Positions 54,946 through 63,899 are shown, numbered from the stretch's first letter. The stretch is 64,000 nucleotides of DNA from Halodesulfovibrio sp. MK-HDV (GCF_009914765.1 NZ_WYDS01000011.1:78928-142927), one strand, 5' to 3'. The notes: a model not told the origin generated them from the sequence alone. Numbers and translations: made by a program.

Positions 54946-55314
54946 ATGCAAAAAACAATTCTTATTGCAGATGATCGTCCTGAAATAAGAACGCTTGTAC
55001 GTATCACTCTTGCCAGTGACGGATTCAACGTTGCCGAATGTAAAAGTGCACCGGAAGCCATCTCCTTGGCAAAGGAGCTGGCTCCACATCTTATCCTTAT
55101 GGATATTGATATGCCGGGCGAGTACAACGGTATTGTTGCTACCAAAATGCTCGCCGCGAATCCTGAAACGAAAAATTGTCCTGTAATTATGCTTACAGCA
55201 TCGCGGGACGCAATTAAAGCCTGTATCGAATCCGGTGCAGTCGCCTACCTCACAAAGCCTTTCAGCCCCATCGATTTATTAAAACACGTACAGCAATTTG
55301 CGCGCAATAGTTAA
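54946..55314 (+). CDS. Single-domain response regulator
   Basis: The 122-residue receiver has acidic D9-D10, phospho-acceptor D53 (LMDIDMPGE) and Lys in TKPFSP, with no output domain. It lies upstream of an HD-GYP protein and a hybrid kinase on the same strand and may receive phosphate from that kinase. ATG 54946 is six bases after CGGAG; the in-frame GTG at 54940 overlaps the ribosome binding site and is not chosen. Confidence 0.9.
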   Translation: MQKTILIADDRPEIRTLVRITLASDGFNVAECKSAPEAISLAKELAPHLILMDIDMPGEYNGIVATKMLAANPETKNCPVIMLTASRDAIKACIESGAVAYLTKPFSPIDLLKHVQQFARNS

Positions 55315-55565
55315 GACTATAACAGCAACGCATTCCTCGTATCCACATCGCTTTGTGGTAAAATACCCGCTATACCTGCTATTCTCATAGTACATATCCT
55401 AGAGTGGCGCATATTATTAGAAGACAGCTTCTCTTTTTCAAAGCTGTTAGCAATAATGTGCCCATGCAAACTTTCTTTGAAGGATACACGCTATAGTCTA
55501 AAAACAACACCTGCGAGCTGGAAGTAAAAGAAGCATATGCTCAGCTTATTAAATATGCTGAAGAC

Positions 55566-56291
55566 TTGCATACGACCATCAACCTGCTCAAAGATTCTCA
55601 TCTTGATCTGGAGATGGCGTACGTAGATACCGTAAACAGGTTGGCACAAGCAGTTGAATACAAAGATGAAGCAACCGGTCACCACGTCTTACGTATATGC
55701 TTTTTCAGCGCCATTCTTGCCCATTCACTCGGGCTTTCAAACGAAAAAGTACTTAGAATTTACAACTCAGCAGCGATGCATGATGTTGGTAAAATCAGCA
55801 TACCGGATTCCATCCTTCTAAAACCCGGGCCATTAACTACAGAAGAATTTGAAATAATGAAGACCCACACCACGGTGGGGGCAAAACTGCTTGCAAATTC
55901 AAAATCCAGCCTCTTGGAAACCGGACATATTATTGCGCTGAATCATCATGAACGATGGGATGGAACGGGATATCCAAATGGACTTACGGACACAAATACT
56001 CCGATTGAAGGCCGTATTGTCGGACTAGTTGATGTGTATGATGCGTTACGCTCCGAGCGACCGTATAAGAAACCATACTCCATGGAAAAAACCACAGCCA
56101 TTATTCGCAACAGTTCCGGAAAACATTTTGATCCAAAACTCGTTAAAGCCTTTTTTGAAAATCTTTCACGCTTTGCGCATGTTGATGAGATTTTACGCAA
56201 CCCAGACCAACAAGATATTGAAATTTTGTTTAAGGAAGTGCTCCCCGATTGCACGCTAACCCACAGTTCATCTATTACAACCATTTTATGA
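55566..56291 (+). CDS. HD-GYP domain protein, cyclic-di-GMP phosphodiesterase type
   Basis: The protein is 241 residues from a TTG. An HD-GYP domain fills most of it: the HD pair in MHDVGKISIPD, GHHVLRI before it, NHHERWDGTGYPNGL and GLVDVYDALRSERPYK. The start is problematic. Coding-like sequence with a coiled-coil pattern continues upstream of the TTG back to 55497, where an in-frame TAG (55494) stands; a CTG at 55518 is the only other option. An ATG at 55464 is in frame but on the far side of that TAG. The N-terminus may have been damaged. Confidence 0.82.
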   Translation: MHTTINLLKDSHLDLEMAYVDTVNRLAQAVEYKDEATGHHVLRICFFSAILAHSLGLSNEKVLRIYNSAAMHDVGKISIPDSILLKPGPLTTEEFEIMKTHTTVGAKLLANSKSSLLETGHIIALNHHERWDGTGYPNGLTDTNTPIEGRIVGLVDVYDALRSERPYKKPYSMEKTTAIIRNSSGKHFDPKLVKAFFENLSRFAHVDEILRNPDQQDIEILFKEVLPDCTLTHSSSITTIL

Positions 56292-56307
56292 CGTCAGGCA
56301 ACGCTGT

Positions 56308-57774
56308 ATGCAGACAGAACCAAAAAAATACATACTGATTGCTGTATCTGAATCAAAAGCAGCAGCACAGCTAAAAGAAGGGATAGAATCAACATGCGGT
56401 ATACCCTGCCTCGTTGCGACAACCTCTTCCGAAGCCTTCAGTATGGCCTCACGGTACAGTGACCAGCTACCGCTTGCTATTCTAGACACTTCTTTAACGG
56501 GCATTTCTGAAAATTTATTCTACGTAACTGCGGAACATAGCATTCCGACTCTGCTCCTTACTGACAACTACACCGAAGCATGTGCCTCCTGCACATTGTC
56601 CCCGACAATTATCGATGCAGTGCTCAAAAGCAGCGATCTTGTCGCGAATGTTATCGAGGTCGTACAGCGCCTGCATCAAAATAGAAATACAGAAGTTCTG
56701 ATCGTCGACAGCTCTGCATCCGTCCGGCACTATCTGTCATATGTCGTTTCGAACTATATGCTGAACCCGCGAACAGCACCCTCCGGCAAAGACGCTCTGG
56801 CTCTGCTGGAACATGAAAAGTTCCCGCTCATCCTCATTGACGCTCACCTTAGTGATATGCCCGGTGTCGAACTCACGCGTTTGATACGTAAAAAACATCC
56901 GCCGGAACTTACATCCATCATAGGGATTTCTGGAAATTCAGATCTACATATCTCCGCCATGTTTCTAAAAAGCGGTGCCAGCGACTTTTTGAATAAGCCG
57001 TTCAAACGAGAAGAGCTCTACTGTCGTATGATACAGAATCTAAAAATGACGGAACTGCTCTATTATTTGGAACAACTGAATGCGCTTAAAAACAAAATGC
57101 TCGGCATGGCAGCCCATGATTTAGTCACGCCCATCACCGGCGTACAGGGACTCTCTTCTATTCTTAAGGAAGGATACGCAGGTGAATTGACAAAACAGCA
57201 GAAAGAAATTGCTCAGGCAATATTTTCAGCCAGTAACGACATGCTCACCCTTGTTACTGACATTCTGGATGTTTCAACAATCGAAAGCGGACTGCTTTCC
57301 ATCAAAAAAGAACCTATTCAACTGAATGACATTGTAGCTCGGAGACTCGCTTTTGCCGGACTCACTGCGGCTCGTAAATCAATTGCTCTTCATCACAACC
57401 TCGAACCGCTGGTGGAAATCCACGGCGACCCTAAACGCATAGGACAACTACTCGACAATCTGCTATCCAACGCTATTAAATTTTCTGATCGTGAAACAAC
57501 AATTCACATCAGCACAAAAAAAATAGAAAACAACATTCTGCTGATTATAAAAGATGAAGGGCCCGGAATAGCAGAGGAAGAGCTCGAACAATTGTTCACA
57601 CCATTCACTAAAGGCGCAGCCTCACCAACCGGAGACGAACCAAGCCACGGTCTCGGATTACACATAGTAAAGCGTATTGCTAGTGCCCATAATTGTAGTG
57701 TAGATGTAGCAAGCTCTCTGGGCAACGGCACACAATTTACCGTCAGCTTTCCTTTGGAAGCTGCTTCAAGCTAA
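56308..57774 (+). CDS. Hybrid response regulator / histidine kinase
   Basis: The 488-residue soluble protein starts with a receiver-like domain (about 7-118) lacking clear acidic-pocket residues. A true receiver (about 128-240, phospho-acceptor Asp in LILIDAHLSDMPG) and HisKA with H270 (MAAHDLVTPITG) follow. A HATPase_c domain completes it, with N box DNLLSNAIKFS and G boxes DEGPGIAEE and GLGLHIVKR. It follows the HD-GYP gene by 16 bases and precedes a pseudouridine synthase gene. Confidence 0.92.
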   Translation: MQTEPKKYILIAVSESKAAAQLKEGIESTCGIPCLVATTSSEAFSMASRYSDQLPLAILDTSLTGISENLFYVTAEHSIPTLLLTDNYTEACASCTLSPTIIDAVLKSSDLVANVIEVVQRLHQNRNTEVLIVDSSASVRHYLSYVVSNYMLNPRTAPSGKDALALLEHEKFPLILIDAHLSDMPGVELTRLIRKKHPPELTSIIGISGNSDLHISAMFLKSGASDFLNKPFKREELYCRMIQNLKMTELLYYLEQLNALKNKMLGMAAHDLVTPITGVQGLSSILKEGYAGELTKQQKEIAQAIFSASNDMLTLVTDILDVSTIESGLLSIKKEPIQLNDIVARRLAFAGLTAARKSIALHHNLEPLVEIHGDPKRIGQLLDNLLSNAIKFSDRETTIHISTKKIENNILLIIKDEGPGIAEEELEQLFTPFTKGAASPTGDEPSHGLGLHIVKRIASAHNCSVDVASSLGNGTQFTVSFPLEAASS

Positions 57775-57794
57775 CTTTTTCCACCCAACATTAT

Positions 57795-58763
57795 ATGATA
57801 CCTAATCTCTCAACAGTGACTGTTCCGGAAACGTTGAACAACACACGCCTTGATGGTGCACTTTCTCTATTTCTTCCTGAATCCGGTATGCGCGTGCGCA
57901 GAAGAGTTTTCGAAACCCATACGGTTCTCGTTAACGGTATCCCACGTTCAAAAGGGTATTCGGTCTCCACTGGTGATCAAATTCTGCTCGTTGAAAAAAC
58001 AGTTCCGAAAAGCATAAAACAAGAGACCTCCACAACGAAAGCGTGCGTTTCGGACGACAGTGCAGAGCTTAAAAAGCAGTTACATATAGTGCATGAAGAT
58101 GCTCATTTTGCAGCAATTTACAAGCCGGGCGGACTACATACCGCAGCTATATCAGGAAAGAGTTCACCCAATCTCGAAGCGGAATTGCCAGCCCTGTTTG
58201 CCCATCACACGACGTCTGAAGATCCGCTGCCTATCCTTGTAAACAGACTCGATTGCCTGACCTCGGGGATGGTCATGGCTGCAAAGTCAGAAGCCGCAGC
58301 AGCCATGTTCAAAGAAATTGAAAACGCCGGTGCTGTAGAAAAAATATACATTCTTCTCGTGCATGGCTCCGTGCCCGCTCCCCTGCATGTGACCAACAAG
58401 CTTGATATGGCAAAACGCAAGGTAACAAAGGTATTGCCCGAAGCAGATACCGACCCGCTTCGTCACACAATGTTTCTTCCCCTGTTGGAAACCACTATTC
58501 CAGACGCCCCTTCCAGTTCAGCAACGCTCCTTATGGCTGCAATAAGCAAAGGGGCGCGCCACCAAATTCGTGCTCACATTGCTTCCCAAGGATTTCCCAT
58601 CGTCGGAGACCCGCTCTACGGCCCCCCTCAACCATGTGCTGAAATAGCACCTCAGACCATGTACCTTCACCACTACCAAATAGAACTTGGCTCCTTTTCT
58701 GCCATGTGTCCTCCAATATGGAACGCATGGGAACAATGGAAAGGATCAATTCCTACTAAATAA
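57795..58763 (+). CDS. RluA-family pseudouridine synthase
   Basis: The 322-residue protein has an S4-like RNA-binding segment near the N-terminus (RVRRRVFETHTVLVNG) and the catalytic domain with Asp in VNRLDCLTSG and the C-terminal GARHQIRAHIASQGFPIVGDPLYG. The target RNA position is not deducible. It begins about 20 bases after the kinase gene. Confidence 0.9.
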   Translation: MIPNLSTVTVPETLNNTRLDGALSLFLPESGMRVRRRVFETHTVLVNGIPRSKGYSVSTGDQILLVEKTVPKSIKQETSTTKACVSDDSAELKKQLHIVHEDAHFAAIYKPGGLHTAAISGKSSPNLEAELPALFAHHTTSEDPLPILVNRLDCLTSGMVMAAKSEAAAAMFKEIENAGAVEKIYILLVHGSVPAPLHVTNKLDMAKRKVTKVLPEADTDPLRHTMFLPLLETTIPDAPSSSATLLMAAISKGARHQIRAHIASQGFPIVGDPLYGPPQPCAEIAPQTMYLHHYQIELGSFSAMCPPIWNAWEQWKGSIPTK

Positions 58764-58803
58764 TCAGTGTGTTATAAAAAAATATAAATTTATTGCATTT
58801 TTT

Positions 58804-58824
58804 AATTGAAAAAGATTTTCAATT
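58804..58824 (+). promoter_or_regulatory. Fur box upstream of flavodoxin
   Basis: AATTGAAAA-AGA-TTTTCAATT is a perfect 9-3-9 inverted repeat and closely resembles the known Fur site of Desulfovibrio (TGAAAAT around ATTTTCA). It lies in the AT-rich region between the pseudouridine synthase gene and flavodoxin, about 205 bases before the flavodoxin start, so iron limitation should induce the operon. Confidence 0.65.
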
Positions 58825-58905
58825 TCAATATAAAGGATTCAACCCGAACATAGTTGGCTGAAAACAAATATGAAATTACACATCACCATTACTCCTTCAC
58901 AGTCC

Positions 58906-58935
58906 ACCGGACCGTCTCCCCAACGACGGTCCGGT
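58906..58935 (+). other. Strong hairpin in the flavodoxin leader
   Basis: An 11-bp perfect stem (58906-58916 with 58925-58935, loop TCCCCAAC) lies between the Fur box and flavodoxin. No T tract follows, so it is either a leader structure or an RNA end-protecting hairpin. It overlaps a doubtful 37-codon frame. Confidence 0.5.
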
Positions 58936-59029
58936 CTGTATTCATCAAGAACTCCCGAAACATACGACGTCTACTGTAGATAGCTGTTGTATTTCCATAC
59001 AGCAGCATAACCAAACAGGAGACAAGATT

Positions 59030-59482
59030 ATGGCATCAGTATTCATTACGTACGGTTCAACTACAGGCAACACAGAATACGTTGCAGAAAGCATTCAACG
59101 TACACTGGAACAAAGCGGTCACGAAGTAACCATTGAAGATGTTGCAGACATCAAAGTTACGGACCTGGCTAAAGCCTATGATCTTTGCTGCCTTGGATGT
59201 TCCACGTGGGGTGATGATGAAATCGAACTACAGGATGATTTTATCCCCGTATTCGAAGAAATCGAAGGCATTGACCTTGCTGGTAAAAATATCGCCTGCT
59301 TCGGTTGTGGCGACAGCAGCTACGAATATTATTGCGGCGCAGTAGATGCAATTGAAGAAGCATGCAAAAACGCAGGCGCTTCCGTATTTGCCGAGTCACT
59401 CAAAATCGACGGTGATCCAAAGGCCGAACAAGCAGACATTGATGCATGGGTAAAAGACCTCATTGCTAAATTAAACGCATAG
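59030..59482 (+). CDS. Flavodoxin
   Basis: The 150-residue FMN electron carrier has the phosphate loop YGSTTGNTEYVA (about residues 7-18) and the two isoalloxazine loops near CSTWGDDEIELQDD and CGDSSYEYYCGAVD, as in Desulfovibrio flavodoxin. It replaces ferredoxin when iron is short, consistent with the Fur box upstream. It has an AGGAG site. Microprotein candidates follow it. Confidence 0.95.
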   Translation: MASVFITYGSTTGNTEYVAESIQRTLEQSGHEVTIEDVADIKVTDLAKAYDLCCLGCSTWGDDEIELQDDFIPVFEEIEGIDLAGKNIACFGCGDSSYEYYCGAVDAIEEACKNAGASVFAESLKIDGDPKAEQADIDAWVKDLIAKLNA

Positions 59483-59498
59483 CATAAAGGGGTGTCCT

Positions 59499-59645
59499 AT
59501 GAATCAATCGCTAAGCATCAGCTCTTGTCATCATGCGCAAGCAATCCGAAATTTCTTTAAGAAGACACGGATACTTAAAACTGAACGTCCTTCCCCATAC
59601 ACGGACAAAACCCCGCAGCATGATGACATTGAACAAAACCCATAA
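59499..59645 (+). CDS. Candidate 48-residue microprotein after flavodoxin
   Basis: The frame starts with ATG six bases after AAGGGG, a strong ribosome binding site, 16 bases after the flavodoxin stop. The product is basic and soluble, with one Cys (SSCHH) and no recognisable domain. A hairpin (59650-59660/59669-59679) follows at once. Position suggests cotranscription with flavodoxin. The frame is short, so it remains a candidate. Confidence 0.4.
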   Translation: MNQSLSISSCHHAQAIRNFFKKTRILKTERPSPYTDKTPQHDDIEQNP

Positions 59646-59704
59646 AAAAGGGGAACAGGTAATGCTACACCTGTTCCCCCCTTCTACAAAACAAGAGACA
59701 TGAT

Positions 59705-59791
59705 ATGAGTAAGCGAAATATCTTTGAAACAATTGCCTTTGTCTCCACTATCGTAGCTTTGCAAATTGCAGCAGCAAATCTGATGCTGTAA
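59705..59791 (+). CDS. Candidate 28-residue membrane microprotein
   Basis: ATG follows a weak AGAGA site. The product has a charged start (MSKRN) and then a single hydrophobic helix (about residues 9-27). It would be a one-helix inner-membrane peptide. It lies in the same transcript region as flavodoxin, before a terminator. Chance cannot be excluded. Confidence 0.35.
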   Translation: MSKRNIFETIAFVSTIVALQIAAANLML

Positions 59792-59910
59792 CAGCAAGCA
59801 TATACAAATTTCTACGCTGGGCTTACCCCAGCCGGAGCTTCAGCTGGTGCATTAACTCGGTCTCTTCACTGATGCGCACCAGCTCTCCGGCTACACAAGC
59901 TCTGCACTTT

Positions 59911-59942
59911 AGCACCCCTTGCTCCCGCGGGGGTGCTTTTCT
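59911..59942 (+). terminator. Terminator of the flavodoxin region
   Basis: AGCACCCC (59911-59918) pairs with GGGGTGCT (59930-59937) and is followed by TTTCTTTT. A repeat copy starts directly after it. Confidence 0.75.
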
Positions 59943-59945
59943 TTT

Positions 59946-60118
59946 GCCTCCGGCGGGGCTTTGACGAGCCTCCGGCGACCGCCTATCAGCGGGATTGCGG
60001 GACTTGCCTCCGGCGGCTTAAGAACCCTTTTGGTAAAGGGCTTCTTAAGAATCTCCTAAAACTTTTATCTGCGAGGCCTGCACGTTTTTTACGTACCCTC
60101 GCGGCTTATACGCCACTA
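59946..60118 (+). repeat. Intergenic repeat, copy B
   Basis: Contains three CCTCCGGCG motifs, the inverted repeat CTTAAGAACCC...GGGCTTCTTAAG, ATCTCCTAAAA, and the end CCTCGCGGCT...CCACTA, in the same order as copies A and C near 39.4-39.8 kb. It is downstream of the flavodoxin terminator. The gap to 60483 contains no gene I can support. Confidence 0.7.
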
Positions 60119-60131
60119 CCTTTCGAGAAAT

Positions 60132-60176
60132 AAAACGAACTGTTCAACATACCTAGAACAGCTCGTTTTTTGTTTA
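60132..60176 (+). terminator. Terminator-like hairpin
   Basis: AAAACGAACTGTTC pairs with GAACAGCTCGTTTT with one mismatch and ends in T6. No gene immediately precedes it apart from repeat copy B. Confidence 0.45.
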
Positions 60177-60311
60177 TCAAGTCAGTGGAGTTAAGCCGCG
60201 TGAAAACATTATCAGCGTATATTTCATCGCATAGTAAAAAATTTTTGAAGGCCTTTGACCGTTAACGAGTCTTCGAGTTTTACGGACGAAGAGAGTGTAA
60301 CGGGTCTGGGG

Positions 60312-60333
60312 GAAACTTTTTTTAAAAAGTTTC
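60312..60333. repeat. A/T-rich inverted repeat
   Basis: GAAACTTTTT and AAAAAGTTTC flank two T. The surrounding bases 60240-60350 (CGGGTCTGGGGG before it, GCCCAGCCGTCGGAG after it) look like a second intergenic repeat type, but no other copy is in the window. Confidence 0.35.
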
Positions 60334-60428
60334 AGCCCAGCCGTCGGAGACATAAAAAAGTGTCGCAGACAACAATTACTACGATACACAACACACGACA
60401 AACTCAATTAAAAAAACTCAACCACAAA

Positions 60429-60465
60429 AAACAGGCTGTGGAGTTAACCACAGCCTGTTTCATTT
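60429..60465. terminator. Terminator after the DUF456 gene
   Basis: A perfect 13-bp stem (60429-60441 with 60448-60460, loop AGTTAA), flanked by A-runs on the left, i.e. a T tract on the minus strand. It ends the minus-strand PaaK-DUF456 pair. Confidence 0.8.
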
Positions 60466-60483
60466 TATTACGTAGAGAGATTG

Positions 60484-60981
60484 CTAGTTCCAGATGTACG
60501 ATGCACCGTAGACAACGACGAATACGCCGATGCCGAATTTAATGCTCATACCAAGGGACTTTCCATAAAAGGCGCCTTTTGACGCGATCATGGCTTCGCT
60601 TAAATTTCTGCCATGTGCAATTTCAAAAACAAGACACCCTGCGTATGAACCGCCTAGGGCTCCGATAAGGGCACCGAATCCGAAAAAAAACGGAGCACCG
60701 ATAATAGCGCCACAGATGGCACCAATGATACCGCCCAGGTTCCCTTTCTTTGATCCGCCATATTTTTTGGCTCCCACAAGCTGGGAAATAAACTCGAGTG
60801 CTTCACCAAGCAACACAAGCCCGCCGGTAATTACAAAGAACATGGTGTTCATATCCACAGATTCTGCGGGATACATGAACTTCCATAAAACTAGCATGCC
60901 CATAATCAAAAAGTTTGCGGGCATGCTCAGAAAATGCAGGCCGAGAAACGCGACCATCAGAGCTGTAAAAAACAACTGCAA
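60484..60981 (-). CDS. DUF456-family membrane protein
   Basis: The 165-residue membrane protein has about four helices and the Gly-rich stretch GGIIGAICGAIIGAPFFFGFGALIGALGG characteristic of DUF456 (given here as positions about 90-118). Function is unknown. It begins about 24 bases after the ligase gene on the same strand, so it is probably cotranscribed with it. Confidence 0.85.
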   Translation of the reverse strand: MQLFFTALMVAFLGLHFLSMPANFLIMGMLVLWKFMYPAESVDMNTMFFVITGGLVLLGEALEFISQLVGAKKYGGSKKGNLGGIIGAICGAIIGAPFFFGFGALIGALGGSYAGCLVFEIAHGRNLSEAMIASKGAFYGKSLGMSIKFGIGVFVVVYGASYIWN

Positions 60982-61004
60982 AAACTGTTTCCACTCAATA
61001 TTCC

Positions 61005-62297
61005 TTATTCTCGTTTATCTACCACTCGCTGCGCCTTGCCTTCTGATTTTGGCAGACTATTATGCTGAACAATTTCAACACGCGGTGTGATAAGAATTTC
61101 ACTACAAAGCCTTGAGGCAATTTTACGTTGCAACCCTTGCAGTACACGCATGTCATCTACAAAGTGTTCATCTTTAATTTCCACTTTTACGCGCAACTGG
61201 TCTATAAAATTCTCACGCTCAAGCTCAATTACATAGTTCTCACCCACTTCATCAAATTCCATAAGCACGCGTTCGATCTGCATAGGGTAAATATTAACCC
61301 CTTTAATAATAAGCATATCGTCTGCACGGCCTAGAATTCTATCAATGCGTCTATGCAATCTGCCACAAGGACATTCGTCAGTAATAAATCGAGTAAGGTC
61401 TCTGGTACGGTAACGAATAATCGGCATGCCGTTACGGCACAAGGTTGTCATAAGCAACTCGCCAATTTCTCCATCCGCCACAGGCTCTAATGTATCGGGA
61501 TTCACAATTTCAGGAAGAAAAGCATCTTCCCAAATATGCATACCATTCTGTTCTGTACATTCAAAAGCTACACCCGGTCCGTTCATTTCTGAAAGACCGT
61601 AGGAGTTGTATGCCTTTGCACCGAGTAATTCTTCAATACGCTGACGTGCTTCTTCCGTATGCGGTTCTGCACCTGTTACAATAATACCCAATGGTAAATC
61701 ATCCGGCGTCATGCCCATGTCGCGCAGTGCTGCACCCAAGTATAGAGCATAGGAAGGAATAATGTGCGCAGCATACGTGTTGAAATCTTTCATCAACTTG
61801 AACTGACGCTTTGTATTACCCGGCCCAGAAGGCATAGTAAGACAACCTAACCGCTCCGAACCATAGTGCAGGCCGAGACCACCGGTGAACAGTCCGTACC
61901 CTGTCATATTCTGGAATACGTGCTCTGCACGAACACCCACCATATGAAGACAACGGGCTACGAGATCAGACCAGTTATCGAGGTCACTCTGCGTGTAATG
62001 AATAACGGTCGGAGAACCTGTTGTACCGCTGGATGCGTGCATACGCACAATATCTTTTAGCGGAACGGTGTTCATTTTATCCGGATACTGGGCACGGAGA
62101 TCATCTTTAGTGGTAACTGGCAGCTTGCGCACATCTTCAACACTCTGAATTGAATCAGGCGTAATTCCCATTTCATCGAATTTATTTCGATAAACTGGAG
62201 CCTTGCCAGCCTGAGCTATAGTTGTGCGTAAGCGGGCAACTTGTGCCTGTTCGATTTCTTCCCGTGACCAACCTTCTGCCGGATCAAAGTATACCAT
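61005..62297 (-). CDS. Phenylacetate-CoA ligase family protein (PaaK-like)
   Basis: The 430-residue adenylate-forming ligase has the AMP-binding loop ASSGTTGSPTVI, YNSYGLSEMNGPG and a C-terminal domain with GRADDMLIIKGVNIYP. It activates an aryl or related acid to its CoA ester. In sulfate reducers such genes often serve aromatic amino-acid breakdown (inferred). The partner genes (indolepyruvate oxidoreductase) are not in the window. Confidence 0.9.
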   Translation of the reverse strand: MVYFDPAEGWSREEIEQAQVARLRTTIAQAGKAPVYRNKFDEMGITPDSIQSVEDVRKLPVTTKDDLRAQYPDKMNTVPLKDIVRMHASSGTTGSPTVIHYTQSDLDNWSDLVARCLHMVGVRAEHVFQNMTGYGLFTGGLGLHYGSERLGCLTMPSGPGNTKRQFKLMKDFNTYAAHIIPSYALYLGAALRDMGMTPDDLPLGIIVTGAEPHTEEARQRIEELLGAKAYNSYGLSEMNGPGVAFECTEQNGMHIWEDAFLPEIVNPDTLEPVADGEIGELLMTTLCRNGMPIIRYRTRDLTRFITDECPCGRLHRRIDRILGRADDMLIIKGVNIYPMQIERVLMEFDEVGENYVIELERENFIDQLRVKVEIKDEHFVDDMRVLQGLQRKIASRLCSEILITPRVEIVQHNSLPKSEGKAQRVVDKRE

Positions 62298-62382
62298 TCT
62301 ACAACCCCTTATTCTCTAAATGAGGGGGGATTATACGTAGCTAACTGATGATGTCAATTTCGGCATTGTCGAAATTCAATTT

Positions 62383-63408
62383 TTATTCAATATTCTGTGA
62401 TGCTTTAAGAAGGCCGAAGCATCCTGCGAGCATCATATCGCCACCGGGAGCAATCATAACGCCCTGCCCATCAAGAATCGAGCGCTTTGGTCCAAGCAAG
62501 TATGTTGGGAAAAACCCTTCAGCTTCATCCGGTAATTCAAGGTACATACACCCATGACCACCAGCATCGCGCACCATATCGTCAGTAAGCCAACCTCGAC
62601 GAAATTCTTTTAAGTCGTGGATCAACTCTTCCTTAGACAACATGCCTGTGTGGTGTTCATAGACACCGTAAATTTTTTCCTGATACACGAGGAAAGCAGA
62701 GATATGACTGTTGCCGACATTCACAACTGTAACGCCAGTACGCCAGCTACGCTGCGCCACTTCCGGAACATACAATGCACCGAGTACTGCCGCCGAAGCA
62801 CTGTCAGCTACGCATCCACCACCGGTTGCCTTCTGAATTGTGGCAAGTCGGGTAAGAGCTGCGGTAGGCTTTCTATATAGTAAGGAATATGGATTGCCTT
62901 CATGACGGGTCAAAAGATCATTCCACATACGGAATCGACCGATTCTATTTCCTTCGTCCTCATGCACACCGTGATCCTGAGCTGCTATGATCACTTCATC
63001 TGGATTCGGCAAGCCTGCCATTCCGAGGTACGCACTCCACCAGCCCGCATTATAGTCGCAAAGCTCAATAGGAACGTAGTCGGAAGGACAGCTATCACAA
63101 ATAGTAACGCCAATTGCTGCCACACGTTTAGGATCATCGTTCAACGCGTAAGCAGCTTCCGGATGAATAGCCACATGAAGACCTGCATCAAGATGCTTTT
63201 TCATTGCACCAAAGAAACCGCCCCCCATATTGGAGCCAAACATATAAATATCACGCTTGGCATTGGTAAGCTCCATGATACGTTTTGCAATCATTTTTGC
63301 TGGAGACGGCAGAACAAACTTACTGCAATTTTCCAATTCAACATCATCGCGGTAATACAAAACGTCCTGAGTTCCGCTACCAATATCAAGAAAGAGAGTC
63401 GATTTCAT
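62383..63408 (-). CDS. DUF1786-family ASKHA-fold protein
   Basis: The 341-residue protein starts with the phosphate-1-like loop LDIGSGTQDVL of actin/Hsp70-fold ATPases and has the later motif VTVVNVGNSHISAFLV, matching DUF1786, whose function is unknown. Cys-rich spots include TICDSCPSDY. It is separated from the ligase gene by 85 bases on the same strand and may be cotranscribed. The 63409-63770 gap upstream is AT-rich and holds only the tRNA promoter candidate. Confidence 0.85.
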   Translation of the reverse strand: MKSTLFLDIGSGTQDVLYYRDDVELENCSKFVLPSPAKMIAKRIMELTNAKRDIYMFGSNMGGGFFGAMKKHLDAGLHVAIHPEAAYALNDDPKRVAAIGVTICDSCPSDYVPIELCDYNAGWWSAYLGMAGLPNPDEVIIAAQDHGVHEDEGNRIGRFRMWNDLLTRHEGNPYSLLYRKPTAALTRLATIQKATGGGCVADSASAAVLGALYVPEVAQRSWRTGVTVVNVGNSHISAFLVYQEKIYGVYEHHTGMLSKEELIHDLKEFRRGWLTDDMVRDAGGHGCMYLELPDEAEGFFPTYLLGPKRSILDGQGVMIAPGGDMMLAGCFGLLKASQNIE

Positions 63409-63671
63409 ATAAATGCTCCAATGGAGTTATGTAACGTAGGATAAGCAATCTTGCTCTTGCAAAAAACAGCATTTTTTACGCTTCGATATGCAAGACCATT
63501 CAGGTATCTAATTTCATGCATCACAAAAAGCTAGAAATTTTGTGTATCCCTAAAAAGTGCTTCAGAGATGAGGAACTACAAACATACTATTTAATCAGCT
63601 ACATAGACTAACAATATGTTTTTCAAGATATAAATGCCTTTTTAAAAAATGCAAAAAAGACAAAAAAACGC

Positions 63672-63700
63672 TTGCAAAGCACCGCCGTTCCGCATAAACA
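63672..63700 (+). promoter_or_regulatory. Candidate promoter of tRNA-Leu
   Basis: TTGCAA at 63672-63677 and TAAACA at 63695-63700 are spaced by 17 bases and lie about 70 bases before the tRNA. The match is moderate. Confidence 0.3.
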
Positions 63701-63770
63701 CTTTTCCGCGCTGAGGAACAACACCTTAGCGCACCCCTCAGAACAACGCGTAAGCGAAGTTCAAATAAGT

Positions 63771-63856
63771 GCCCAGGTGGTGGAATTGGTAGACACGCTA
63801 TCTTGAGGGGGTAGTGGGCTACGCCCGTGGGAGTTCGAGTCTCCCCCTGGGCACCA
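63771..63856 (+). tRNA. tRNA-Leu (anticodon GAG)
   Basis: The acceptor stem GCCCAGG pairs with CCTGGGC (63771-63777 with 63846-63852), with discriminator A and an encoded CCA at 63854-63856. D arm, anticodon stem CTATC/GGTAG, and loop TTGAGGG give anticodon GAG at 63805-63807. A long variable arm (GGGC/GCCC) confirms a class II tRNA, and the T arm contains TTCGAGT. A terminator follows. Confidence 0.97.
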
Positions 63857-63870
63857 TGCACTTAGGAAAA

Positions 63871-63899
63871 GATCATACGAAAGTATGATCTTTTTTTTT
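63871..63899 (+). terminator. Terminator after tRNA-Leu
   Basis: A perfect 8-bp stem GATCATAC/GTATGATC (63871-63878 with 63883-63890) closed by a GAAA tetraloop and followed by nine T. Confidence 0.92.

Noticed and set aside
55464..55566. TAG at 55494 read as pyrrolysine
   Set aside because: No pyl genes are seen, HD-GYP proteins are not known to use pyrrolysine, and the ATG at 55464 lacks a ribosome binding site.
58870..58983. 37-codon frame before flavodoxin
   Set aside because: No ribosome binding site, and it overlaps an 11-bp hairpin that better explains the sequence conservation one would look for.
59933..60133. 66-codon frame
   Set aside because: It lies within repeat copy B and has no ribosome binding site.
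63595..63861. 88-codon minus-strand frame over the tRNA (product beginning MHGAQGETRTPTG)
   Set aside because: It is the antisense of tRNA-Leu; this reading is a well-known false protein produced by tRNA-Leu genes.
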